Positions 45,078 to 54,178 of a DNA stretch of 64,000 bases are shown piece by piece (positions within the stretch are counted from its first letter, which is position 1; the number at the start of each line of letters is the position of its first letter). The stretch lies in the NCBI GenBank assembly GCA_031549265.1, contig JAVBQB010000002.1, positions 1 to 64,000 on the forward strand, read 5' to 3'. Origin of the DNA: JAVBQB01 sp031549265 (GTDB lineage: Bacteria > Bacillota > Clostridia > Oscillospirales > JAVBQB01). The notes under the pieces are model-generated. The model was not told the DNA's origin. It made no database searches and saw nothing but the letters and a program-made list of their open reading frames with translations. Position numbers and translations under genes: made by a program.

Positions 45078-47009
45078 TTGAAGAAAAACGGCCTGCGCGA
45101 CGTTGGCTTTTATGTCTTGATTTTCGTTATACTGATAGCCACGGTCGTGCTGATCTCCCGATCCAGCGAACAGCCAAAGCCGACGTATTCCGAAATTTTG
45201 GACTATCTTACTAAGGAACAGGTTAAAGGAGTCGTGCTCGAGGGCGACGTGCTTACGCTCACACTGCGCGACAACAGTTCGGTCACCTTTGAACTGTTCG
45301 ACACCAAGTATTTCATGGAGCAATACGGCGAATTGATCCAGCAGCAGCATACCGAGAATCTGATTACCACATACGATGTCCGCAAGGGCTTTGTTCCGCC
45401 CTGGTGGATGATGCTGGTTCCCTACGCTGTGCTTTTCGTGATATTTATTCTGCTTTGGTATTTTATGTTCAACCGCTCGGGCGGCGCCGACTCCAAGGCA
45501 ATGCGCTTTGGCAAGGCGCGCACTCGTCTCGGCTCGGAAGAAAAGAAGAAAGTTACATTTAACGACGTTGCGGGCGCGGACGAGGAGAAGGCCGAACTTC
45601 AGGAAATTGTAGACTTCCTTAAGAACCCCAAGAAATTCGTTGAAATCGGCGCGCGCATACCCAAGGGCGTTTTGCTGGTCGGCCCTCCGGGTACCGGTAA
45701 AACCCTTATCGCCAAAGCGGTCGCCGGAGAAGCGGGCGTCCAGTTCCTGTCGATATCGGGCTCGGACTTTGTTGAGCTCTACGTCGGCGTGGGCGCATCC
45801 CGTGTGCGCGACCTGTTTGAACAGGCGAAGAAAGCCGCGCCGTCAATCATATTCATCGATGAGATCGACGCTGTCGGCCGTCACCGCGGCGCCGGAATGG
45901 GCGGCGGACACGACGAGCGCGAACAAACGCTCAACCAGCTGCTGGTCGAGATGGACGGTTTCGGCTCCAACGAGGGCGTAATCATTATCGCGGCCACCAA
46001 CCGCGCGGACATACTCGACCCGGCGCTGCTGCGTCCCGGCCGTTTTGACCGCCAGGTTTACGTCGGCCTACCCGACATCAAGGGACGTGAATCCATTCTG
46101 CGCGTTCATGCCCGCGGAAAGCCTCTCGACCGCGACGTCAATCTGGGCACCATCGCCAAAACTACCGGCGGATTCACCGGCGCCGACCTCGAAAACCTGC
46201 TCAACGAAGCGGCGCTGCTGGCTGCCCGCCGTAACAAGCGCGTTATCGCTATGCCGGAAATCGAGGAGGCTATAATCAAAGTTGTTGCCGGCCCCGAAAA
46301 GAAATCTCGCGTTATCTCCGATGAGGAACGCAGATTGACCGCCTATCACGAGGCCGGCCACGCGGTCGTTATGAAGCAGCTCAAGACCCACGACCCCGTG
46401 CATCAAATCTCCATTATCCCGCGCGGAGCCGCCGGGGGATACACGCTCTCGCTGCCGCAGGAGGATAAATACTTCCAGTCCAAGAGTTCGATGTTCGAGA
46501 CCATTGTCAGCTTTATGGGCGGCCGCGTCGCCGAACAGCTGATACTTGACGATATATCTACCGGAGCATCCAACGACATCCAGCGCGCGACCGATATCGC
46601 CCGCAAAATGGTCACAAAATACGGAATGAGCGACAAGCTCGGGCCGATCAGCTTCTCCTCCGGCAGCGATGAGGTATTTCTCGGCCGCGACTTTGGCCAC
46701 GCGCGCAACTACTCGGAGGAGATCGCCTCAAAAATCGACTCCGAGATCAAGTCCATCGTCGATAACGCTTACCAGAAATGTGCCGAGCTGATCACGGGCA
46801 AGCTCGACAAGCTGCACGGCGTCGCCAACTACCTGCTGGCCAACGAAACGATGGATGCCGATTCCTTTAACACCTTCTTCGAGACCGGCGTCATCCCCGA
46901 AAGACGCGTGCCCGAACCGCCGATTGAGCCCGAGGACAAAGACGACTTGGATTCGCCTGAGCATCCTGACGATCCGCGGCGGGAGAGAGAAATTGACATT
47001 GAGCTTTAA
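45078..47009 (+). CDS. ftsH: ATP-dependent zinc metalloprotease FtsH
   Basis: 643 residues: two membrane helices (about 8-26 and 110-130) around a small extracytoplasmic domain, AAA ATPase with GPPGTGKT (202-209), IIFIDEIDAVGRHR and the second region of homology ATNRADILDPALLRPGRFD, and the protease domain with HEAGH (424-428). It degrades membrane and regulatory proteins. Start: TTG at 45078 is chosen over TTG at 45060 because AGGATGTGA lies just ahead and MKKNGLRDVGFY resembles homologues. It follows hpt by 160 bases. Confidence 0.95.
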   Translation: MKKNGLRDVGFYVLIFVILIATVVLISRSSEQPKPTYSEILDYLTKEQVKGVVLEGDVLTLTLRDNSSVTFELFDTKYFMEQYGELIQQQHTENLITTYDVRKGFVPPWWMMLVPYAVLFVIFILLWYFMFNRSGGADSKAMRFGKARTRLGSEEKKKVTFNDVAGADEEKAELQEIVDFLKNPKKFVEIGARIPKGVLLVGPPGTGKTLIAKAVAGEAGVQFLSISGSDFVELYVGVGASRVRDLFEQAKKAAPSIIFIDEIDAVGRHRGAGMGGGHDEREQTLNQLLVEMDGFGSNEGVIIIAATNRADILDPALLRPGRFDRQVYVGLPDIKGRESILRVHARGKPLDRDVNLGTIAKTTGGFTGADLENLLNEAALLAARRNKRVIAMPEIEEAIIKVVAGPEKKSRVISDEERRLTAYHEAGHAVVMKQLKTHDPVHQISIIPRGAAGGYTLSLPQEDKYFQSKSSMFETIVSFMGGRVAEQLILDDISTGASNDIQRATDIARKMVTKYGMSDKLGPISFSSGSDEVFLGRDFGHARNYSEEIASKIDSEIKSIVDNAYQKCAELITGKLDKLHGVANYLLANETMDADSFNTFFETGVIPERRVPEPPIEPEDKDDLDSPEHPDDPRREREIDIEL

Positions 47010-47063
47010 GCTTTTTTTCGGGAGCGTACTTTTCACTTTTGCGAAACCAGCATAACGACTTGA

Positions 47064-47106
47064 CTGCTCCCGCACCCAGACTTCCGGGTACGGGAGCAAT
47101 TTATCA
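47064..47106 (+). terminator. Terminator after ftsH
   Basis: TGCTCCCG...ACCC (from 47064) pairs with GGGT...CGGGAGCA (to 47098), two GC-rich helices separated by a one-base mismatch, followed by ATTTATC. It lies directly before the next gene's SD, so read-through may be partial. Confidence 0.7.
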
Positions 47107-47122
47107 TCACGGAGGGCAATAT

Positions 47123-47986
47123 ATGAGCCTGGACAGCACCCCGAAAACACAAAGGAAGAAACAAAATTCGGTACTTGCCTGGCTGATCCGCTTTATAAAG
47201 GGCATCGTCATCGGAACGGGAGCAATCCTGCCCGGCGTCAGCGGAGGCGTTCTCGCCGCGATCTTTAACGTATATGAACGGATGATAGCGTTTCTTGCGG
47301 ATATACGCCGCGATTTCGTTAAAAACGCGCTGTACTTTCTGCCTCTCGCGCTGGGTGGTATTGTCGGTGTTTTCATATTCTCATACGTTGTCGATTACCT
47401 TTTCAAACAGGGTCAAGCCCAGCTCATCTGGTTTTTTATCGGCTGTATCGCGGGCACCCTGCCGCTCCTGTTCCACCAAGCCGGAAAAAAGGGCAGGAGA
47501 AAGAAGCACTTCGCCATACTTATTATTTCAACGGCCATTACATTCGTCTTTTTGTCATTCGGCGAGAGCCTGTTCACCGGAGTGGGCATGCCGCATAACT
47601 TCGCAACCTGGATGATGTCCGGCGCGTTTATGGGTCTCGGCGCGATCGTGCCCGGACTCAGCCCATCCAACTTCCTCATTTACATGAATCTTTACCAGCC
47701 GATGGTCGAGGGTATATCCCGCGTCGACTTCGGGGTCATAATTCCTGTTGGACTGGGTTTTGCCGTTATTGTAGTGGTTCTCTCCAAGGGCATCAGCTAT
47801 CTCTTCCACCGCGCCTACGCAGGAGTTTATCACATTATCCTCGGCGTTATCCTTGCGTCAACACTCAAGATTATACCGCTGATAAACTACATCAGCCTTG
47901 ACGGGCTGACCTCCCTTCTCGCGGCGGCCGTCGGCGTCCTGCTCGGACTGTGGATGAGCCGGCTGGAGGTCAAGTACAAGTCATGA
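47123..47986 (+). CDS. DUF368 membrane protein (undecaprenyl-phosphate translocase family)
   Basis: 287 residues, about eight membrane segments. The family signature GTGAILPGVSGGVLAAIFNVYE is near residues 25-46, and its second copy GLGAIVPGLSPSNFLIYMNLY near 172-192, so the protein is an inverted or tandem repeat of two halves. DUF368 proteins (PopT) have been reported to return undecaprenyl phosphate across the membrane for wall synthesis. ATG at 47123 follows GGAGGG; the frame is open upstream but that part lies in the terminator. Confidence 0.9.
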   Translation: MSLDSTPKTQRKKQNSVLAWLIRFIKGIVIGTGAILPGVSGGVLAAIFNVYERMIAFLADIRRDFVKNALYFLPLALGGIVGVFIFSYVVDYLFKQGQAQLIWFFIGCIAGTLPLLFHQAGKKGRRKKHFAILIISTAITFVFLSFGESLFTGVGMPHNFATWMMSGAFMGLGAIVPGLSPSNFLIYMNLYQPMVEGISRVDFGVIIPVGLGFAVIVVVLSKGISYLFHRAYAGVYHIILGVILASTLKIIPLINYISLDGLTSLLAAAVGVLLGLWMSRLEVKYKS

Positions 47987-48037
47987 CGCACGGATAAGCC
48001 CCGCCAAAATGATTAGCTTTTTACTATAATAAATACA

Positions 48038-48070
48038 GGGCAGCCAGAATAATCTGGCTGCCCTTTTAGT
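48038..48070. terminator. Bidirectional terminator between DUF368 and MATE genes
   Basis: GGGCAGCCAGA (48038-48048) and TCTGGCTGCCC (48053-48063), perfect 11-bp stem with a 4-base loop, TTTT on the plus strand and an AT-rich run on the minus strand. It serves both convergent genes. Confidence 0.9.
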
Positions 48071-48088
48071 CTCAATAATTCGATTTTA

Positions 48089-49450
48089 TCATTCGATGGT
48101 TTCCCTTGTCACGCGTGACAGCCAGAGTCCACTGGCTATGCGGCGCACCGCAAATATGAATTTTCCGATCTCGTCGGACAAAAGCGCGACGAACACCACC
48201 GGCACCGGCCAGTTCATCAGAAACGCGCCGGCAGCGCCGAGCGTCAGCGATATTCCCCAGAGCGTGCCGATATCGATATAGAGTCCGTATTTCGCGTCCC
48301 CGCCGCCGCGCATTACTCCAATAATGCTGCAACAGTTGAACGACTGGAACACGCAGAATACCGACATCGTCATAAGCATCCAGAACAGGTAATCCAGAGC
48401 GGTCTGCGACAGCGGATACAAGCTGATGATAAACGGGGTAATCGCGGCCAGCATCCCGCCGCTCAGCAGTCCGACACACGCGGTTGTCAGCAGCAGCGAA
48501 TTGGCCGCCTGACGAGCGAATTTCTCGTCCCGCGAGCCAATCGCCTTGCCCACCACAACGGCGGTGGCGTTGGCCATACCGAGCGAGACGACCAGACTAA
48601 GCGTGTGAAATACCCGCGCGACGGCGTTGGCTTCAATTGCTTCGCTGGAAATATGTCCGAGTATCGCCGACTGAGTCGCTATACCCAGCCCCCAGAATAC
48701 CTCATTGAGCACGACCGGGGTGCTGTAGCGAATAAAGTCGCGGGTCAGCACGCCACCTTTGATGAACAGGTATTTTATCCGGAAATGAATTCTTTTGTTG
48801 AAAAATCTGGCGTATACGGCGGTCACGATCAGCTCGCACAGCCGCGCAATTGCCGTTGCCATCGCCGATCCCGTTACTCCGAGCGCGGGTGCTCCAAGGT
48901 TGCCGAAAATCAAAACCCAGTTCAGAACTAGGTTTATTATAAACGACATCAGATAGATCAGCATGGTCACCCGAACGATCTCAACGCTTCGGATTATGTT
49001 CAGGTAAGTCATGGTAAAGCCCGTGAAGACGAAGGAAATCGCAAGAATGCGCAAAAACTCGGTTCCGGTCGCGATCACCGCCGCGTCGTTGGTAAAAAAG
49101 CTGAGCAAAACCTCCGGAAACAGCATCGAAACCGCCGAAACGGCCACCGCGGCAATCAGTGAAGTGCGTACAGTGATGCCCATGACCCTGTTGATGACCT
49201 CGGTGTCTCCCTTGCCCCAATATTGCGCAGTCAGCACCGAAGCTCCCGACGACAGCCCGAAAATTATCAGCGTGAATACGAAATATATCTGGTTGGCCAG
49301 CGCCGAACCGGACAGCGCGTCCCCGCTCACCCGGCCGAGCATCATAGTGTCCGCCATACCCAGCCCGACCGTTATCAGGTTTTGCAGCGCCATCGGTATC
49401 ACGAGCATGAATACCGACTTATAAAAGCCCTTGTCGCGAATAAATGTCAC
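48089..49450 (-). CDS. MATE-family efflux transporter
   Basis: About 453 residues, twelve hydrophobic segments in two halves, with PMALQNLITVGLGMADTMMLG at the first helix and the related PVVLNEVFWGLGIATQSAILG at the start of the second half, the MATE duplication. It exports drugs or metabolites using a sodium or proton gradient; the substrate is unknown. The frame begins with TTG at 49474 inside aspS, but GTG at 49450, directly after the aspS stop, gives MTFIRDKGFYKSVFM, close to typical MATE N-termini. No good SD supports either, so the start is uncertain. Confidence 0.88.
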   Translation of the reverse strand: MTFIRDKGFYKSVFMLVIPMALQNLITVGLGMADTMMLGRVSGDALSGSALANQIYFVFTLIIFGLSSGASVLTAQYWGKGDTEVINRVMGITVRTSLIAAVAVSAVSMLFPEVLLSFFTNDAAVIATGTEFLRILAISFVFTGFTMTYLNIIRSVEIVRVTMLIYLMSFIINLVLNWVLIFGNLGAPALGVTGSAMATAIARLCELIVTAVYARFFNKRIHFRIKYLFIKGGVLTRDFIRYSTPVVLNEVFWGLGIATQSAILGHISSEAIEANAVARVFHTLSLVVSLGMANATAVVVGKAIGSRDEKFARQAANSLLLTTACVGLLSGGMLAAITPFIISLYPLSQTALDYLFWMLMTMSVFCVFQSFNCCSIIGVMRGGGDAKYGLYIDIGTLWGISLTLGAAGAFLMNWPVPVVFVALLSDEIGKFIFAVRRIASGLWLSRVTRETIE

Positions 49451-49451
49451 G

Positions 49452-51224
49452 TTAAATATCCAACTTAATTCCAAGCTCGCGCAGCTGTTCGGGCGCGACT
49501 TCGCTCGGACACGCGGTCATCAGCTCGGAGGCGTTCTGCACCTTGGGGAATGCCATGACGTCGCGGATTGAAGTGGCGCCGGTCATCAGCATAACCAGCC
49601 TGTCGAGTCCGTAGGCCATTCCGCCGTGCGGCGGCGCACCGAAGCGGAACGCCTCCAGCAGGTGCCCGAACATCGACTGAACCGTCGCGTCATCCATGCC
49701 GAGCGCGCGGAACATGCGCTTTTGCAGCTCGGTGGAATGGATTCGGATGGATCCGCCGCCGAGCTCCGTGCCGTTGAGCACCAGATCATAGGCCTTGGCG
49801 CGGCACTCCTTCGGGTTAGACTCCATCGTGTCCATATCCTCGTCCATCGGCGAGGTGAACGGATGGTGCTTCGCGACCAGCCGGTCTTCTTCCTCACTGT
49901 ATTCGAAAAGCGGAAACTCGTTGACCCACAGAAACTTATAATCGTCCGGACGCAGCAGTTCCAACCGCCGCGCGCATTCCAGACGCAGAGCTCCAAGCGC
50001 CGTCATGGTGATTTCGTCGTCGCCGTGCGCCACAACGAAGATAATATCGCCGTCACCGGCTCCGGCGCGCTCTATAATCGCGTCCACTTCGGATTTCTCC
50101 AGGAATTTCGCGAAGCTGCTGGTCATCTCGCCGCCGGACAGCTTGAGCCAGGCGAGTCCGCCCGCCTTGTACGTCTTGACGTGGTCGGTCAGCGCGTCGA
50201 TCTCCTTGCGGGTGAACTTAGCGCCGCCGGGCACGCAGATCATGCGCACTCCGCCGGATTCCGCCGAGCCCGAAAACACCTTGAACGCGCAGGTTCTCGC
50301 GATATCGGTGATATCCCTCAGCTCAATGCCGAAGCGCAGATCGGGCTTGTCCGAGCCGAAGCGGGTCATGGCGTCGTTATATGACATACGCGGAAAGGGC
50401 GTCTGAATATCCGCGCCCAGAACTTTCGAAAATAATTCTTTAACGAGCCCCTCGTTGATCTCCATAACGTCGTCGGCGTCCACAAACGACATTTCGAGGT
50501 CTATCTGTGTGAACTCCGGCTGACGATCGGCGCGCAGATCCTCGTCACGGAAACATCGCACAATCTGGAAATAGCGGTCGCAGCCCGAAAGCATCAGCAG
50601 CTGCTTATACTGCTGAGGCGACTGGGGAAGCGCGTAAAAGCTGCCCGGATGAACGCGGCTGGGCACCAGATAGTCCCTCGCTCCCTCGGGAGTGGATTTT
50701 GTAAGTATGGGTGTCTCGATCTCGAGAAAGCCGTGGCTGTCGTAATACTGCCGCACAATCTGGCAGATTCTGTGGCGCATGGCGAGCACGCGCTGCATCC
50801 CGGGACGGCGCAGGTCGAGATAGCGGTATTTCAGCCGCAACACGTCGCCGACCTCATGGTCGTCCAGAATCTCGAACGGCGTAGTCTCGGCTTTGGAGAA
50901 AACGCGCAGCTCGTCGACCAGAATTTCAACGTGCCCGGTGGGAATGTCGTCGTTTTTGCTGTCGCGCTCACGGACGGCTCCGACCGCGCCGATGACAAAC
51001 TCCGACCGCACGCCGGAGGCCGCCTCAAAAATTGCCCGTTCGGTGGTGTCGTCAAAAACCAGCTGCACGATGCCTGTCCGGTCGCGCAGGTCGATAAAAA
51101 TAAGACCGCCGAGGTCCCGTATACGCTGCACCCAGCCGCAGACCGAGACGCGCTGCCCGATATCGGCCGGGCGCGGGTCGCCGCAATAGCTTGAGCGCTT
51201 GAATCCCGCCAAATTACTGTTCAT
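49452..51224 (-). CDS. aspS: Aspartyl-tRNA synthetase (bacterial type)
   Basis: 590 residues: N-terminal OB-fold anticodon domain (VSVCGWVQRIRDLGGLIFIDLRDRTG), class II core with motif 2 FRDEDLRADRQPEFTQID, the bacterial GAD insertion (about 290-420), and motif 3 GMAYGLDRLVML. It charges tRNA-Asp. GGGGTAA precedes the ATG. It is 22 bases downstream of hisS, the common hisS-aspS order in Firmicutes. Confidence 0.97.
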   Translation of the reverse strand: MNSNLAGFKRSSYCGDPRPADIGQRVSVCGWVQRIRDLGGLIFIDLRDRTGIVQLVFDDTTERAIFEAASGVRSEFVIGAVGAVRERDSKNDDIPTGHVEILVDELRVFSKAETTPFEILDDHEVGDVLRLKYRYLDLRRPGMQRVLAMRHRICQIVRQYYDSHGFLEIETPILTKSTPEGARDYLVPSRVHPGSFYALPQSPQQYKQLLMLSGCDRYFQIVRCFRDEDLRADRQPEFTQIDLEMSFVDADDVMEINEGLVKELFSKVLGADIQTPFPRMSYNDAMTRFGSDKPDLRFGIELRDITDIARTCAFKVFSGSAESGGVRMICVPGGAKFTRKEIDALTDHVKTYKAGGLAWLKLSGGEMTSSFAKFLEKSEVDAIIERAGAGDGDIIFVVAHGDDEITMTALGALRLECARRLELLRPDDYKFLWVNEFPLFEYSEEEDRLVAKHHPFTSPMDEDMDTMESNPKECRAKAYDLVLNGTELGGGSIRIHSTELQKRMFRALGMDDATVQSMFGHLLEAFRFGAPPHGGMAYGLDRLVMLMTGATSIRDVMAFPKVQNASELMTACPSEVAPEQLRELGIKLDI

Positions 51225-51246
51225 ATATTACCCCATGTATTTAGAT

Positions 51247-52512
51247 TTACTTGATTTCTGCCGCGATCGACGGCGCGTCCAGCGGTATAGGCTCGCTCTC
51301 GGTGCGCGCCGTCATATTTTTGACCACGGCGCTGCCAATTTGAATCTCGGCGTCGCCGATCACAACGCAATAACGCGCGCCAATCTTGTCGGCGTATTTC
51401 ATCTGCACCTTGAGCGAGCGCCCGAGCGTATCCCTCTCTGCGGCCAAACCCAGCAGACGCAGCTCGTGAACCAGCTTTTGCACAGGAATATCCACGTCGT
51501 CGCCCAGTCCCGCTACAAAAACATCGCACTGCGGCGGGCGCTCGATCTCGATTCCCTGCGTTTCCATGACCATCAGCAGTCGTTCCAGCCCGCACCCGAA
51601 CCCGAGTCCGCCGGTGGGCTGACCGCCCAGCTCCTCGATCAGCGAGTCATACCGCCCGCCGCCGCAGACCGTTCCCTGCGCGCCGATGGTGGTGGTTACG
51701 AACTCAAACACGGTGCGGGTGTAGTAATCCAGACCGCGCACAATGCCGCTGTCAATTGAAAATGAAATCCCGACCGCATCCAGATATCCGGTCAGCTTTC
51801 GCATATGCTCCTCACATTCGGGGCACAGGTGGTCGATGGTTCGCGGCGCGCCGCCGGCAATCTCGCCGCAGGAGGCGTTCTTGCAGTCCAGAATACGCAT
51901 CGGGTTGAGCTTCAGCCGGTCGTGGCAGGTGCCGCAGAGCCTGTCTTCCTTTGATTCAAAATACTGGCGCAGCGCCGACTGGTAGCCCGGACGGCACGCC
52001 GGACAGCCGATGGAATTGATGCGCAGCTCGATGTCCCGGATGCCGAGACGGCCGAGCAGCCTGTGCAGCAGCATAATGACCTCAGCGTCAGCGCTCGCTC
52101 CGTATGATCCGAAATACTCGACGCCGAACTGGTGGTGCTCGCGCAGTCGTCCTGCCTGCGGTTTTTCATACCGGAAGTTCGGCGCGAGATAATAAACCTT
52201 GACCGGCAGTCCGCCGGCGTACATCGAGTTTTCGAGGTAACTGCGCACGACCGAGGCCGTCCCCTCAGGACGCAGGGTGATCGACCGGTCTCCTTTGTCG
52301 GTGAATGTGTACATTTCCTTCTGCACGACGTCGGTGGTGTCTCCGACCGCGCGAAGGAACAGCTCGGTATGTTCAAAAGTGGGAAAGCGCGTCTCCAGAA
52401 ACCCGAATTCACGGGCGGTCGCGCGGATTTGATCCTCGAGATAGTGCCATTTATACGCGTCGGACGGCAACATGTCGGCGGTGCCGCGCGGGCGCTTGAC
52501 TGTCAGGGACAT
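51247..52512 (-). CDS. hisS: Histidyl-tRNA synthetase
   Basis: 421 residues. Class II core with RPRGTADMLP, motif 2 LRPEGTASVVRSYLE...FRYEKPQAGRLREHHQFGVE, His-binding GLDYYTRTVFEF and motif 3 GFGCGLERLLM. It also has the segment with CPAC, CGTC, CKNASC and CPEC Cys pairs (about 175-255), an insertion seen in many clostridial HisRS and probably a zinc-binding knob. ATG at 52512 follows GAGGTT; the longer frame has no SD. It follows the eno terminator. Confidence 0.96.
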   Translation of the reverse strand: MSLTVKRPRGTADMLPSDAYKWHYLEDQIRATAREFGFLETRFPTFEHTELFLRAVGDTTDVVQKEMYTFTDKGDRSITLRPEGTASVVRSYLENSMYAGGLPVKVYYLAPNFRYEKPQAGRLREHHQFGVEYFGSYGASADAEVIMLLHRLLGRLGIRDIELRINSIGCPACRPGYQSALRQYFESKEDRLCGTCHDRLKLNPMRILDCKNASCGEIAGGAPRTIDHLCPECEEHMRKLTGYLDAVGISFSIDSGIVRGLDYYTRTVFEFVTTTIGAQGTVCGGGRYDSLIEELGGQPTGGLGFGCGLERLLMVMETQGIEIERPPQCDVFVAGLGDDVDIPVQKLVHELRLLGLAAERDTLGRSLKVQMKYADKIGARYCVVIGDAEIQIGSAVVKNMTARTESEPIPLDAPSIAAEIK

Positions 52513-52531
52513 AAATTGAACCTCATTTAGG

Positions 52532-52582
52532 GAAAAAAGTAAGAGAACGGAGGACAAAAGTCGTGCTGTCCGCCCGTCCTCT
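52532..52582 (-). terminator. Terminator of the glycolytic operon, after eno
   Basis: AGAGGACGG (52582-52574) pairs with CCGTTCTCT (52550-52542), with an inner GGAC/GTCC helix, followed by TACTTTTTTCCC on the minus strand. Confidence 0.8.
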
Positions 52583-52600
52583 CATCAAATTTTCAGATTA

Positions 52601-53902
52601 TCAGAGATTGAAGAAGGTCTCCATTCCGGGGTACTCGGCGATAATTCCCAGCTCTTCCTCGATACGCAGCAGCTGGTTGTACTTGGCCACGCGGTCGGTG
52701 CGCGACGGCGCTCCGGTCTTGATCTGCCCAGCGTTGACCGCGACGGCGATGTCGGCAATCATGGTATCCTCAGTCTCGCCCGAGCGGTGGGAAACAACTG
52801 CGGTATAGCCTGCGCGGTTGGCCATGCGGATGGCGTCCATAGTCTCGGTCAGGGTGCCGATCTGGTTGACCTTGATAAGGATGGAGTTCGCGATATCTTC
52901 CTTAATACCGCGGGACAGGCGCTCAACGTTGGTGACGAACAGATCGTCGCCCACCAGCTGAACTTTGTCTCCGATGGCGTCGGTCAGCATCTTCCAGCCT
53001 TCCCAATCCTCCTCGGCCATGCCGTCCTCCAGAGAAATGATGGGGTATTTCGCGACGAAATCCTTCCACATCTTGACCATCTGCTGGCGGGTCAGTGTTT
53101 TCTTGGCCTTGGGCAGATAGTAGGTGCCGTCGTCCTTGAACCACTCGGAAACGGCGGCGTCGATGGCTATCTTAAAGTCCTCGCCCGGCTTGTATCCGGC
53201 CTTTTCAATGGCTTCGACAATGATACGCAGCGCGTCCTCGTCCTTTTTCAGGTTGGGTGCAAAGCCGCCCTCGTCGCCGACGGCCGTCGTGTTGCCCATG
53301 GACTGGAGCACTTTTTTAAGATTGTGGAAAACTTCGGCGCACATGCGCAACGCGTCGGCAAACGAGCCCGCGCCCACCGGCATTATCATAAATTCCTGGA
53401 TATCAACGGTGTTGTTGGCGTGAGCGCCGCCGTTGAGAATATTCATCATTGGTACGGGCAGCGTCTTGGCGTTGATTCCGCCGAGATACTGATACAGCGG
53501 CATTTCTAGTGCTTCGGCGGCAGCCGCGGCACATGCCATCGACACTCCGAGAATGGCGTTCGCGCCGAGACGGCTCTTGTTGGGGGTGCCGTCCAGCGTA
53601 ATCATCGTCTCGTCGATCTCGACCTGATCGAGCGCGTTAAACCCGGTTATTGCCTCGGAAATCTCGGTATTGACATTTTCTACGGCCTTGAGCACGCCCT
53701 TGCCCAGAAAGCGGCTCTTGTCCTCGTCACGCAGCTCGCAGGCTTCGAACATACCGGTGGATGCGCCTGAGGGAACAGCAGCGCGGCCGGTAAAAAGCCT
53801 TTGACCATCGTCGACCACAACATCGACCTCAACGGTGGGATTGCCGCGGGAATCGAGAATCTCCCTGGCAACGACATCGACGATTTCTATGAACTTTTTC
53901 AT
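52601..53902 (-). CDS. eno: Enolase
   Basis: 433 residues. VVAREILDSRGNPTVEVDV, PSGASTG loop, NGGAHANN, DEGGFAPNL, SLEDGMAEEDW and SHRSGETEDTMIAD are all present, so the active site is complete. It converts 2-phosphoglycerate to phosphoenolpyruvate. The frame is open to 54103, but ATG at 53902 is chosen: AGGAG lies 7 bases ahead and MKKFIEIVDV is the family start. Last gene of pgk-tpiA-gpmI-eno, though a 276-base gap with a -10-like TATAAT (53929-53924) suggests an extra promoter for eno. Confidence 0.98.
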   Translation of the reverse strand: MKKFIEIVDVVAREILDSRGNPTVEVDVVVDDGQRLFTGRAAVPSGASTGMFEACELRDEDKSRFLGKGVLKAVENVNTEISEAITGFNALDQVEIDETMITLDGTPNKSRLGANAILGVSMACAAAAAEALEMPLYQYLGGINAKTLPVPMMNILNGGAHANNTVDIQEFMIMPVGAGSFADALRMCAEVFHNLKKVLQSMGNTTAVGDEGGFAPNLKKDEDALRIIVEAIEKAGYKPGEDFKIAIDAAVSEWFKDDGTYYLPKAKKTLTRQQMVKMWKDFVAKYPIISLEDGMAEEDWEGWKMLTDAIGDKVQLVGDDLFVTNVERLSRGIKEDIANSILIKVNQIGTLTETMDAIRMANRAGYTAVVSHRSGETEDTMIADIAVAVNAGQIKTGAPSRTDRVAKYNQLLRIEEELGIIAEYPGMETFFNL

Positions 53903-53923
53903 ATGCATTCTCCTCATGTCAAA

Positions 53924-53929
53924 ATTATA
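53924..53929 (-). promoter_or_regulatory. Possible -10 element for eno
   Basis: Exact TATAAT on the minus strand, 10 bases before the eno SD. There is no convincing -35 (CATGTC at 17 bases), so this is tentative; the leader would be very short. Confidence 0.35.
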
Positions 53930-54178
53930 GTGATGATCCGGCAAGCGACATGCGTCTGCCCGACCGCGGAGCCCGTACAATGCGGTTTCCTGCCACAGTA
54001 AACGTGCTGATATCCAGCCCTTGGAAGCCGAGTTCATAAAACTAGAAATGCCGGTATTGCGGGAGATGTTTTCGCGGGACAAGGCAAAAGCGCGGGAATA
54101 CATGTGTATTCCGAGCTTATGATCGCTGAATGCGGAAATGTCTGCCGTTACGGCACTTTGCGACGTGAATGCCGATTC

